Assembly (NCBI GenBank): GCA_903881535.1
Contig: CAIRTT010000327.1
Location: forward strand, 1-5,966
Direction of reading: 5' to 3'
Source of the DNA: an uncultured Armatimonadota bacterium
GTDB taxonomy: Bacteria; Armatimonadota; Armatimonadia; Armatimonadales; Armatimonadaceae
DNA length: 5,966 nucleotides
The position numbers and the translations under genes were made by a program. Shown piece by piece: positions 1 through 5,966 of this stretch. Every line of letters begins with the position of its first letter. Position 1 is the stretch's first letter. A model generated the notes under the pieces. The model was given only the letters and a program-made list of their open reading frames with translations, was not told the origin of the DNA and did not search any database.

Positions 1-518
1 CCGGAGAGAAGGAATCCAACCACTGCCGCGACGATTTGTGCGGATAGCTGTAGAAGCCCGATGATGCCGCTTGCCTTGCCCCGGTGCGCAACCGGGACGA
101 GATCGGGCAGCACGGATGCATATGGGCCCGTGGCGACATCGTCCGAAACCTGCAGAAAGAGGTAGCCAATCATCATCAGTGGCAGCGAGTTGGCAGCCCC
201 GAGAAAAGCGAGAGCGATGACCGTCATCGCGGCACCGATGGCGATGAACGGGCGGCGTCTTCCAAATCGGGATGTGGACCGGTCGGATAACCAGCCAAAG
301 AGGGCAGGGCCTATCATCGCCCAAGCCGCCCCTAGGGCCACAACCTGACCCCACGCCTGATTCGCCTCGCCCGACTTCGCAAGCAGGCCAACTTGCAGCG
401 GTAGCAAAATGAAGAGGATGAACCACTTGAAGCTGGTGGCAAACCAAAACGCACTTGTGCAGAGGTACCACGCTGGCGTGTCTGAGAAGCTTTTGGATGA
501 TGCTTGGGAAGGTTTCAT
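1..518 (-). CDS. MFS transporter, N-terminal part (runs off left edge)
   Basis: This is the first 172 codons of a membrane transporter of the major facilitator superfamily; the rest lies beyond base 1. After a polar N-terminus of about 17 residues comes a hydrophobic helix (about 18-46), then a second helix (about 58-76). The loop between helices 2 and 3 carries the MFS motif A signature, read as GWLSDRSTSRFGRRRPF (about 75-91). Further hydrophobic segments follow (about 92-108 and 111-124). The stretch QVSDDVATGPYASVLPDLVP followed by RGKASG resembles the helix 4-5 region of sugar/cation-symporter-like (GPH/SLC45-like) MFS members, so a sugar or similar solute is possible, but the substrate cannot be read from this fragment. 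The ATG at 518 is the only start in this frame: the frame upstream holds no ATG, GTG or TTG before an in-frame TGA near 567. A weak purine-rich site (GAGAAG) sits upstream. Confidence 0.88.
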   Translation of the reverse strand, partial: MKPSQASSKSFSDTPAWYLCTSAFWFATSFKWFILFILLPLQVGLLAKSGEANQAWGQVVALGAAWAMIGPALFGWLSDRSTSRFGRRRPFIAIGAAMTVIALAFLGAANSLPLMMIGYLFLQVSDDVATGPYASVLPDLVPVAHRGKASGIIGLLQLSAQIVAAVVGFLLS

Positions 519-543
519 TTTGGCTTCTCGTTCATTCCCGATG

Positions 544-570
544 CTTATATATCTGCAAGGGGGCTGTCAC
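544..570 (-). promoter_or_regulatory. candidate promoter of the MFS gene
   Basis: On the minus strand, TATAAG (544-549) is a 5/6 match to the -10 consensus. GTGACA (565-570) is a 5/6 match to the -35 consensus TTGACA, with a 15-base spacer, which is shorter than the usual 16-18. Transcription would begin about 18-20 bases before the ATG at 518, which fits a short leader. The assignment is from pattern only; the region lies beyond the hairpin that closes fadD, where a new promoter would be expected. Confidence 0.35.
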
Positions 571-603
571 AGCGGCGTGATGTATATCGGTCGTGGTGAT
601 TCG

Positions 604-645
604 TATCCTTGGAGGGCAGTCTTGTGATTCCGACCTCCAAGGATA
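604..645 (-). terminator. 12-bp inverted repeat after fadD, probable U-tract-less terminator
   Basis: TATCCTTGGAGG (604-615) and CCTCCAAGGATA (634-645) are perfect reverse complements around an 18-base loop. The repeat begins 6 bases after the fadD stop codon (652-654), which is the typical place for a transcription terminator. No run of T follows the stem on either strand, so it is not a classical Rho-independent terminator. It may be a U-tract-less hairpin, an mRNA 3'-end stabiliser, or less likely a protein-binding operator for the MFS gene, whose candidate promoter begins about 35 bases further on. Confidence 0.55.
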
Positions 646-651
646 ACTGTC

Positions 652-2460
652 TTAGGCGCCATCTCCAAACAGTGCAGATATTTCAGCCGCAAACTTCTGA
701 TTGATGACGCGGCGTTTGACTTTCATCGTCGGTGTCAGTTCGCCCCCGTCAATCGAGAAGGTCGTGTTCAGCAGCGTGAAGCGACGGATTTTTTCGAAGT
801 CTGCAAGCCAGTTAGAATACTTGTCGATTTCACTCTTAATCAGCTTCTTGACTTCCGGGCTTGCGATAACGGCATCTCCATCCGCGAGGGTAACACCCTG
901 CTCACCAGCCCACGTGATACAGCGATCAATGTTAGGGATCACGAGCGCTGAACAGACATTTTGTTTGTCGCCCAGCAACACGATTTCCTGAATGTAAGGG
1001 CTTTCCTTGATAGCTGCTTCAATCGGGGATGGCGAGACATTCTTGCCATTTGCAAGAACGATAATGTCCTTCTTGCGGTCGGTGATTTTGAGGTAGCCAC
1101 CTTCGTAGGTGCCGATATCACCGGTATGCAGCCAGCCATTAGAGTCAATCATGTCCCCTGTTGCTATCGGATTGTTGAAGTAACCCTTCATCACATTCTC
1201 GCCACGGTAGCAGATCTCGCCATCGGCGGCAATCAGGATTTCTCCACCTTCAATAACCGTACCGACGGTGCCAACCTTTTGCTTTCCAACGGGATTGATC
1301 GAGATAACAGGGCTGGTTTCGGTCAAGCCGTAGCCTTCGAGGAGGTTGAAGCCAAGTGCGATAAAGAAGCGCGCCGTATCTGGGTTCAAGGCTGCGCCGC
1401 CTGATATCCAGAAACGCCACTGCCCACCGAACTTCTGGCGGACTTTCTCGGCGACGAGCTTGTCCAGCACTAGATGCTTAGTTGCGGTCACGATTCCAGG
1501 GACTTTTCCTGCCTGACGGTACTCAAGCATCTTCTTACCAACGGCAATCGTCTCATCGAAGAGCTTGCGGTTCTTTTCAGGACCCTTTGCCGCGGTTTCC
1601 ATCAGCTTTTCCTGGATGGACTCATAGACGCGTGGGACACACCCCATGATCGTTGGCTTTTGTGTCGCCATCTCATCCATGAGCGTCCTAACACCGTGTG
1701 AGTAAACGACTTTTGAACCAGCCGCCAGTGCCAGGAGGTGAATCATGCGCTCAAACGAGTGTGCCAGAGGAAGAAAGCTTAAAAACGTGTCATCGGGGCC
1801 AACGACGGCATCGCCAACCACGAGGTGTTTGTAGGTTGCCTTCGCGTTGGACACGAGGTTACGGTGCGTTAGCATCGCACCCTTCGGGTCTCCCGTGGTT
1901 CCACTTGTGTAAATGAGGACCGCAACGTCATCGGGGGTTGCTGCAACCAGTAGCTCAGGCTGACCAGCGAATGGTGCGGTGAATGCTGTAAATGCAGGAA
2001 CTGTTTCTGTTGCATCTGCATCTGCGAAAACAACCACAGTGGCAAGGTCTGGACATTCATTCTGAATGGACATCACCTTCGCTAGCTGCTTTTTGTCTTG
2101 AACGAAAATCGCCTTCGCGCCACAGTTTCTGAGGATGAACGAAACCTGTTGTGACGGCAACGTGGGGTAGATACCGACGGTTGCAGCGCCTAGGGTGACA
2201 ACTGCAAGGTCTGCAAGTAACCACTTAGGTTCATTTTCCGAAAGGATGGCAACCTTGTCACCGGGAGCGATTCCTGCTGCCTTCAGGGCGAGGCTGGCGG
2301 CGTTGGATTGTTCGCCGATTTGCTTCCAGGTTGTCTCGGTCCATTCCTTACCGACTTTGTATGTCAGCGCACAGGCATTCGGTTGGCGGCGGATTGTGTC
2401 CCTTACAAGTGCGACCGTAGTTGTCGCGGTAGATGTATCCGGGTTGAACGTCTCTGTCAT
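652..2460 (-). CDS. long-chain fatty acid--CoA ligase (AMP-forming), FadD15 type
   Basis: This 602-residue protein belongs to the ANL adenylate-forming superfamily. The family activates fatty acids with ATP to acyl-AMP and then to acyl-CoA, at the cytoplasm or inner membrane face, feeding lipid synthesis or beta-oxidation. The large N-terminal domain has the phosphate-binding loop YTSGTTGDPKG at 184-194 and the substrate-pocket region FLPLAHSFER (229-238). A helical insert at about 280-345, followed by WISGGAALNP (351-360), is typical of the long/very-long-chain (FadD15-like) branch rather than of E. coli FadD. YGLTET is at 377-382 and the ribose-binding TGD at 446-448. The hinge DRKKDIIVLANGKNVSP (461-477) leads into the C-terminal lid, with the likely catalytic lysine K580 in ELTPTMK. 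All core motifs are intact and the length is normal for the branch. The ATG has a purine-rich GGAAGGGG (2471-2478) 10 bases upstream. Chain-length specificity cannot be read directly. It stands alone between a 288-base gap and a hairpin, so it is probably monocistronic. Confidence 0.93.
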   Translation of the reverse strand: MTETFNPDTSTATTTVALVRDTIRRQPNACALTYKVGKEWTETTWKQIGEQSNAASLALKAAGIAPGDKVAILSENEPKWLLADLAVVTLGAATVGIYPTLPSQQVSFILRNCGAKAIFVQDKKQLAKVMSIQNECPDLATVVVFADADATETVPAFTAFTAPFAGQPELLVAATPDDVAVLIYTSGTTGDPKGAMLTHRNLVSNAKATYKHLVVGDAVVGPDDTFLSFLPLAHSFERMIHLLALAAGSKVVYSHGVRTLMDEMATQKPTIMGCVPRVYESIQEKLMETAAKGPEKNRKLFDETIAVGKKMLEYRQAGKVPGIVTATKHLVLDKLVAEKVRQKFGGQWRFWISGGAALNPDTARFFIALGFNLLEGYGLTETSPVISINPVGKQKVGTVGTVIEGGEILIAADGEICYRGENVMKGYFNNPIATGDMIDSNGWLHTGDIGTYEGGYLKITDRKKDIIVLANGKNVSPSPIEAAIKESPYIQEIVLLGDKQNVCSALVIPNIDRCITWAGEQGVTLADGDAVIASPEVKKLIKSEIDKYSNWLADFEKIRRFTLLNTTFSIDGGELTPTMKVKRRVINQKFAAEISALFGDGA

Positions 2461-2470
2461 CCCTTTAATT

Positions 2471-2505
2471 CCCCTTCCATACCTTCAAAAATCCGTTGTA
2501 TTATC
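2471..2505 (-). promoter_or_regulatory. candidate fadD -10 box and ribosome binding site
   Basis: On the minus strand, GATAAT (2500-2505) matches the -10 consensus in 5 of 6 positions and lies about 40 bases before the fadD ATG. No convincing -35 hexamer is present: the best at an acceptable distance is GCAACA, a 3/6 match with an 18-base spacer. The Shine-Dalgarno candidate GGAAGGGG occupies 2471-2478, 10 bases from the start. An ATG at 2480 lies just upstream of this site but is out of frame with fadD, so it does not compete as a start for the ligase. Confidence 0.35.
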
Positions 2506-2670
2506 CAGCACTTTTCAACCAATTGTTGCCTCGTGACAGCATCTGTTGCCGGCTGAAACATATGTCAGATGGCTAACCTCTGCATACAAAAAGTGCCATT
2601 ACACATTCGAAGCATACGCTGGGTCCACATGACCGGGCATCGGACTTCCGGTTCAACCGTCTATCTCCAT

Positions 2671-2729
2671 AGTCCTGCTTTTCGTGGGACTCAAACACTG
2701 TTTGACTTGGGACTGCATACTTCAAACAC
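2671..2729. repeat. cluster of short direct and inverted repeats in the rel-fadD gap
   Basis: In plus-strand terms, TCAAACAC occurs twice (2691-2698 and 2722-2729), and GGGACT occurs twice just before each copy (2686-2691 and 2709-2714). TCAAAC (2691-2696) and GTTTGA (2700-2705) form a 6-bp hairpin with a 3-base loop. GTTTGA could instead pair with the second TCAAAC (2722-2727) across 16 bases. AGTCC (2671-2675) can also pair with GGACT (2687-2691). The cluster lies 20-78 bases after the rel stop codon. There is no U-tract, so a role in ending the rel transcript is possible but unproven. Confidence 0.4.
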
Positions 2730-2748
2730 GCTTAGCAGGTCCCAACGT

Positions 2749-5112
2749 TTACACATGAGCCAGCCGGCTTGGAGGCTCAATCTCATCCGCGCCAACACCC
2801 AAACGGTACACCGCGAGCAAGTCTGGAATGACTTGTAGCTTTCTGATAAGCGTCTCAAGGTGGATCAAACTAGGGCTGTCCAGATCAATGCGCAGCGTTG
2901 CCGTGCCCTTGTCACGGTGTGAATACGTGTTGATTCCCGTGATAAAAGTGTCCGACCCCGCAAGGACATCGGTGACATCGCGCAGCAACCCGGTGCGGTC
3001 CAATGTCTCGATAATCACTCCCGTTGCATAACGTCCACCCGCAGTCCAATCGACTTCCTGGAGGCGCTCAGGTTCCTGTAGCCTGAAGTTCGCGATGTTC
3101 GTACAGCCATCACGGTGCAAAACCATCCCACGTCCACGCGTCACATACCCAATCACGGTGTCGCCCGGGAGCGGGAGGCAGCACTTGGCACGCACAATCG
3201 CAACGCCATCCACCTTGTCCGTGGTGATGGAAAGCTTACTCGTTTGCCCGGTACCGCGCTTTGGTAGGCGAAGCATTGGATCGGGAGAGTCATCGTATTC
3301 GCGACGAATCCGGTGAATGACGGCACCCAGTGGGGTGTCACCAAACCCAATTGCGGCAAAGAGATCCTCGCCGGTTTCCTTGTTAAAGGCCTGTCCGAGA
3401 ACGAGGAGACGCTTCGCATCCTTAATGATTTCCGTCGAGAGACCTAAGCGGTGAAGCTCATCGGTGATGGCTTCCCGTCCCCGCACAACACTGATGTCAT
3501 GCCGCTGCACGCGGAAGTAGTGACGGATTTTGTTCTTTGCATGGGATGACTTTGCAACTCCCAGCCAGTCTAGACTTGGTGTTGCATTGGGCCGACTGAT
3601 AACTTCGCAGATATCACCATTATCAAACTGATAAGAAAGCGGAACCGTCTTGCCATTAACACGGGCGATTGCCAAGTGCTCGCCAATACCTGTGTGGATA
3701 CGGTACGCAAAGTCGATTGGTGTTGCGCCAGTTGGCAAGTCGATGACATCCCCGCGCGGCGTAAACACAAAGACTTGGCTTGTAAACAAGTCGGTTGAGA
3801 CCTGGCTGAGGAATTCACTTGTGTCACGGGCATCCCGCTGCCATTCAAACAGCTGCTTACGCAAAAAAGCCATCTTGCGCTCAAAGTCGTTGTTGCCAGC
3901 GACCGCGCCGTCCCCTTTTTCCTTGTAAGCCCAGTGCGCAGCAATTCCAAATTCGCTGGTCTTGTGCATCTCCCAAGTTCGAATTTGGACTTCAAGTGGC
4001 TCACCCCGTGGTCCGTAGACCTTGGTGTGGAGCGATTGATAGCCATTGGACTTCCGCTTGGCGATGTAGTCATCGAACTTACCCGGAATTGGGAGGTAGG
4101 TCTCGTGGACCAAACCAAGCGCTGCATAACAGTCAGGCACATTGTCGACAATGACACGCAGAGCGATCAAATCGTAAATGTCAGAGAGAGGAATCTCCTG
4201 CTCGTTCATCTTTTTGTAGATGGACCAGAGGTGCTTTGGGCGTCCGTTTATTTCGACTTCCAACGTGCCCTGATCAAACGCCAAGCGCAGCGTGCTGATT
4301 GATTCAGCGATATCCGCCTCACGGTCACGGCGCGTGCGGGCGATCTGCTCGGTTAGATGTTTGTATTCGACAGGCTGGAGCGTTTTGAAGGCAAGGTCTT
4401 CGAGCTGCCACTTCAAATCCCAAATACCGAGGCGCGCTGCCAGAGGTGCATAAACCGACAGCGTCTCTTCAGCCATCCGCTGCTGGCGATCCGGTGCAAG
4501 CCCGGTAATGGTCTTAAGGTTGTGGAGCCTGTCTGCAAGCTTGATGACCATCACCCTGAGGTCACGCGCCATGGCCAGCAAAATCTTGCGAAGGTTTTCG
4601 GCACTCGAGCGTGCTTCATGGGGACGCTTTTTGGTCGTGCCAGTGACAAGACTCTTGGAGGAATCCTTGTCTTTTTCTTTCGCCGCCGCAGCTAAATCAG
4701 GCGCCAAGCGCTCAAAGTCGGCTAATTTTAGTTTGGAAACACCATCCACCAGTGTGGCAATCTCAGCACTGAATGCCTCTGTGAGGTCAGCCTTGGTTAT
4801 TTCACAATCCTCGATAACATCGTGGAGGAACCCCGCGGCCATGGTCGCTGTGTCCACCTCAAGCTGCATCAGGATTCCCACAACCTCGATGGGGTGGGTG
4901 ATATACAGCTCACCGGATTTTCTCCGGTGGGCTGAGTGTTTTTCGAAGGCGTAGTGATACGACCTTAGCAGTAGCTCACGGTCAATAGACCGGCGTGTTG
5001 CGGCCTGATCGATAATCGCATAGGCACGTGCGTGCGCGGCTGCAACCGCATCCTCGCTAAGATCCTGGATATCAGGAGCATGTATCGGATGGTCAGCATC
5101 TGCATCGGACAT
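2749..5112 (-). CDS. rel: bifunctional (p)ppGpp synthetase/hydrolase, long RelA/SpoT homologue (Rel)
   Basis: This cytoplasmic, ribosome-associated enzyme family makes (p)ppGpp from ATP and GDP/GTP during amino-acid starvation and degrades it otherwise. All 787 residues and every domain of a long RSH protein are present. The HD hydrolase (about 40-210) keeps R64, H73, HD at 97-98, ED at 101-102, D194 and N198, so hydrolysis should work. The synthetase (about 245-400) has RPKH (291-294), D314 in YDLIALR, GYQSLHT (357-363) and E374 in EVQIRT. The TGS domain spans about 441-507 and a helical domain about 510-600. The zinc-finger-like domain has C644, C645, H666 and C670, and a C-terminal ACT/RRM domain spans about 697-770. 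Two oddities are a lysine-rich insertion of about 30 residues near 131-168 and a KFDD motif at 345-348, where bifunctional enzymes usually have RXKD. The ATG at 5112 lies 7 bases from AGGTAGG, which overlaps the stop of the upstream DUF3500 gene, implying co-transcription and coupled translation. Confidence 0.96.
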   Translation of the reverse strand: MSDADADHPIHAPDIQDLSEDAVAAAHARAYAIIDQAATRRSIDRELLLRSYHYAFEKHSAHRRKSGELYITHPIEVVGILMQLEVDTATMAAGFLHDVIEDCEITKADLTEAFSAEIATLVDGVSKLKLADFERLAPDLAAAAKEKDKDSSKSLVTGTTKKRPHEARSSAENLRKILLAMARDLRVMVIKLADRLHNLKTITGLAPDRQQRMAEETLSVYAPLAARLGIWDLKWQLEDLAFKTLQPVEYKHLTEQIARTRRDREADIAESISTLRLAFDQGTLEVEINGRPKHLWSIYKKMNEQEIPLSDIYDLIALRVIVDNVPDCYAALGLVHETYLPIPGKFDDYIAKRKSNGYQSLHTKVYGPRGEPLEVQIRTWEMHKTSEFGIAAHWAYKEKGDGAVAGNNDFERKMAFLRKQLFEWQRDARDTSEFLSQVSTDLFTSQVFVFTPRGDVIDLPTGATPIDFAYRIHTGIGEHLAIARVNGKTVPLSYQFDNGDICEVISRPNATPSLDWLGVAKSSHAKNKIRHYFRVQRHDISVVRGREAITDELHRLGLSTEIIKDAKRLLVLGQAFNKETGEDLFAAIGFGDTPLGAVIHRIRREYDDSPDPMLRLPKRGTGQTSKLSITTDKVDGVAIVRAKCCLPLPGDTVIGYVTRGRGMVLHRDGCTNIANFRLQEPERLQEVDWTAGGRYATGVIIETLDRTGLLRDVTDVLAGSDTFITGINTYSHRDKGTATLRIDLDSPSLIHLETLIRKLQVIPDLLAVYRLGVGADEIEPPSRLAHV

Positions 5113-5119
5113 CGGAAGA

Positions 5120-5126
5120 CCTACCT
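5120..5126 (-). promoter_or_regulatory. rel ribosome binding site overlapping the upstream stop codon
   Basis: AGGTAGG on the minus strand lies 7 bases before the rel ATG and contains the TAG stop (5121-5123) of the DUF3500 gene. Ribosomes finishing the upstream gene therefore sit on the rel start site, the usual arrangement for translational coupling. The site also supports the ATG at 5112 as the true rel start. Confidence 0.7.
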
Positions 5127-5966
5127 GGACTGCTGCTCTGCGATGTCATGGCCGGAGGACAAGTGCTCTCCGAGTGCATCCGCGCTGGGAACTTTCCCGC
5201 CAAAGTCAGTTCCGAAGTCACGCCACGCAGCATGAATATGGTTGTTGTTATTTTGGGTGCAGTCATATTCCACGAGGAATGACTTACCCTGAATGCGGTA
5301 GTAGTGGCCCTGTCCAGGTTCCATTCCACCCATCCACGCAAAAACAACGTTCTTCCAGCCTTCTTTATTGATGGACGCAAGGCGGGCACGGCTGATTTTG
5401 TCGGATTGTGCCGCTGCATAAACCGCAACCAGGTCCTTAAGTGCCTTTTGCTGGTCCGCATTCAGAGCATCAAAAGGAATACCGGCTTCGCTCTGGCGCA
5501 TCGCCTCACGGTTTGCCGCAGTCAGGATGTCCGATGGAGCTTTGTCGCCAATAACGGCCTTTGTAGCCTGCTCTGCAGACAATGATTTTACAAGTGCGCG
5601 GCCATTGTCCTCTTCCTTGGGGAGGAGTCGAAAGCCTGCCATGTTCTGACCTGCCGGGATACGCGCCGGGTTGCTGCCGAAGAACTGCGGGGTGCTTCCG
5701 ACAACCTTGTCACCTTCCATCGTCCAGTTCAGCGTTACATGGTGCCCTTCGAAGCGCCAAGCCCAGCGCTTGTCCTTTGAAGGTGTACCAAAGATGGTCA
5801 CAAAGTATTTATCTGGGTTTCGATAATCAGGTGCGGCATTTTCCATGGACCGTAGGACGAGTTCGGTGTCGCGAATCGATCGCACCCTGTCCATACCAAG
5901 CTGAGAAAGACAGCTAGACATCAGCTCGAGAGCCGCTGCCTGCTGCGCAGGATTCATCGCGCGGAA
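5121..5966 (-). CDS. DUF3500 family protein, C-terminal part (runs off right edge)
   Basis: The protein resembles the DUF3500 family, whose function is unknown to me. Counting from the Met at 5957, the recognisable blocks are YFVTIFGTPS (51-60), WRFEGHHVTLNWT (67-79), GFRLLPKEED (108-117), FAWMGG (206-211), YYRI (219-222), and VEYDCTQNNNNHIH (229-242) followed by AWRD. The repeated His and acidic residues in these blocks (HH at 72-73, E230, D232, H240, H242) could form a metal or active site, which is inference. The Met at 5957 is probably internal. The frame stays open to the window edge (codons for F, R, A), no ribosome binding site precedes that Met, and family members usually have a further N-terminal portion, often with a signal peptide, before the NPAQQ segment. 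The cellular location therefore cannot be judged here. The gene ends 8 bases before rel, so it is probably the upstream member of a two-gene transcript. Confidence 0.85.
   Translation of the reverse strand, partial: FRAMNPAQQAAALELMSSCLSQLGMDRVRSIRDTELVLRSMENAAPDYRNPDKYFVTIFGTPSKDKRWAWRFEGHHVTLNWTMEGDKVVGSTPQFFGSNPARIPAGQNMAGFRLLPKEEDNGRALVKSLSAEQATKAVIGDKAPSDILTAANREAMRQSEAGIPFDALNADQQKALKDLVAVYAAAQSDKISRARLASINKEGWKNVVFAWMGGMEPGQGHYYRIQGKSFLVEYDCTQNNNNHIHAAWRDFGTDFGGKVPSADALGEHLSSGHDIAEQQSR

Larger units (their letters stand above)
2461..2748. other. intergenic region between rel and fadD
   Basis: This 288-base non-coding gap holds the end of the rel transcript and the start signals of fadD. 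Besides the repeat cluster near rel and the -10/RBS candidates near fadD, it contains an 11-base perfect palindrome, CGGTTCAACCG (2649-2659), which could be a small operator or chance. I see no tRNA, no riboswitch with a recognisable core and no open frame on either strand with a convincing ribosome binding site. Confidence 0.6.

Noticed and set aside
84..627. Plus-strand short open frames at the left end
   Set aside because: The minus strand reads as an MFS transporter with motif A and membrane helices over 1-518, which explains most of the region; the plus-strand products are compositionally unlike real proteins, and one runs into the hairpin at 604-645.
961..1404. 147-codon open frame on the plus strand, antisense to fadD
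   Set aside because: The opposite strand encodes conserved FadD motifs (TGD, hinge DRKKD); the antisense product resembles nothing and has no start signals.
2640..2675. tRNA-like T-arm sequence GGTTCAACC
   Set aside because: The two halves pair with only 2 central bases instead of a 7-base loop, and no acceptor, anticodon or D arm can be drawn around it.
2569..2838. 89-codon plus-strand open frame in the rel-fadD gap
   Set aside because: It has no convincing ribosome binding site or recognisable domain, and its 3' part overlaps the end of rel.
3570..4157. 195-codon open frame on the minus strand in a different frame from rel
   Set aside because: It lies wholly inside the well-conserved rel synthetase and TGS coding region, its product has no recognisable motif and it lacks a ribosome binding site; it is a shadow of rel.
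3934..4954. Several plus-strand open frames of 110-150 codons opposite rel
   Set aside because: They overlap one another and the essential HD and synthetase domains of rel, and show no family features.
5121..5957. The DUF3500 ATG at 5957 as the true start of the gene
   Set aside because: The frame remains open to the window edge, no Shine-Dalgarno sequence is visible before the ATG, and the family normally has additional residues N-terminal to this point.

Overview
The window is a stretch of bacterial chromosome with roughly balanced base composition (about half G+C, judged by eye). Four protein-coding genes all lie on the minus strand, so transcription runs from the right end to the left. 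Two are cut by the window edges. Reading along the minus strand they are: the C-terminal part of a DUF3500 family protein (5121-5966), a full-length long RelA/SpoT-type (p)ppGpp synthetase/hydrolase (2749-5112), a full-length long-chain acyl-CoA ligase of the FadD15 type (652-2460), and the N-terminal third of a major facilitator superfamily transporter (1-518).

DUF3500 and rel form a tight pair. Only 8 bases separate them and the DUF3500 stop codon lies inside the rel Shine-Dalgarno sequence, so they are probably co-transcribed and translationally coupled. A 288-base gap with small repeats follows rel, and fadD then appears to have its own start signals. fadD is followed, 6 bases past its stop codon, by a perfect 12-base-pair inverted repeat that looks like a transcript-ending hairpin without a U-tract. 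The transporter begins beyond it with its own candidate promoter.

The organism cannot be identified with certainty. The length of Rel, its mixed KFDD synthetase motif and the presence of DUF3500 do not suggest Proteobacteria, Firmicutes or a typical high-GC actinobacterium. A less-studied phylum such as Armatimonadota is a weak guess only. The genes cover the stringent response (Rel), fatty-acid activation (FadD) and solute transport (MFS), with no clear sign that they form one dedicated system.

I found no mobile element, CRISPR array, RNA gene or obvious novel defence or biosynthetic system. The most notable points are in Rel: an extra lysine-rich segment of about 30 residues inside the hydrolase domain, and a synthetase-specificity motif that mixes the bifunctional and monofunctional types.
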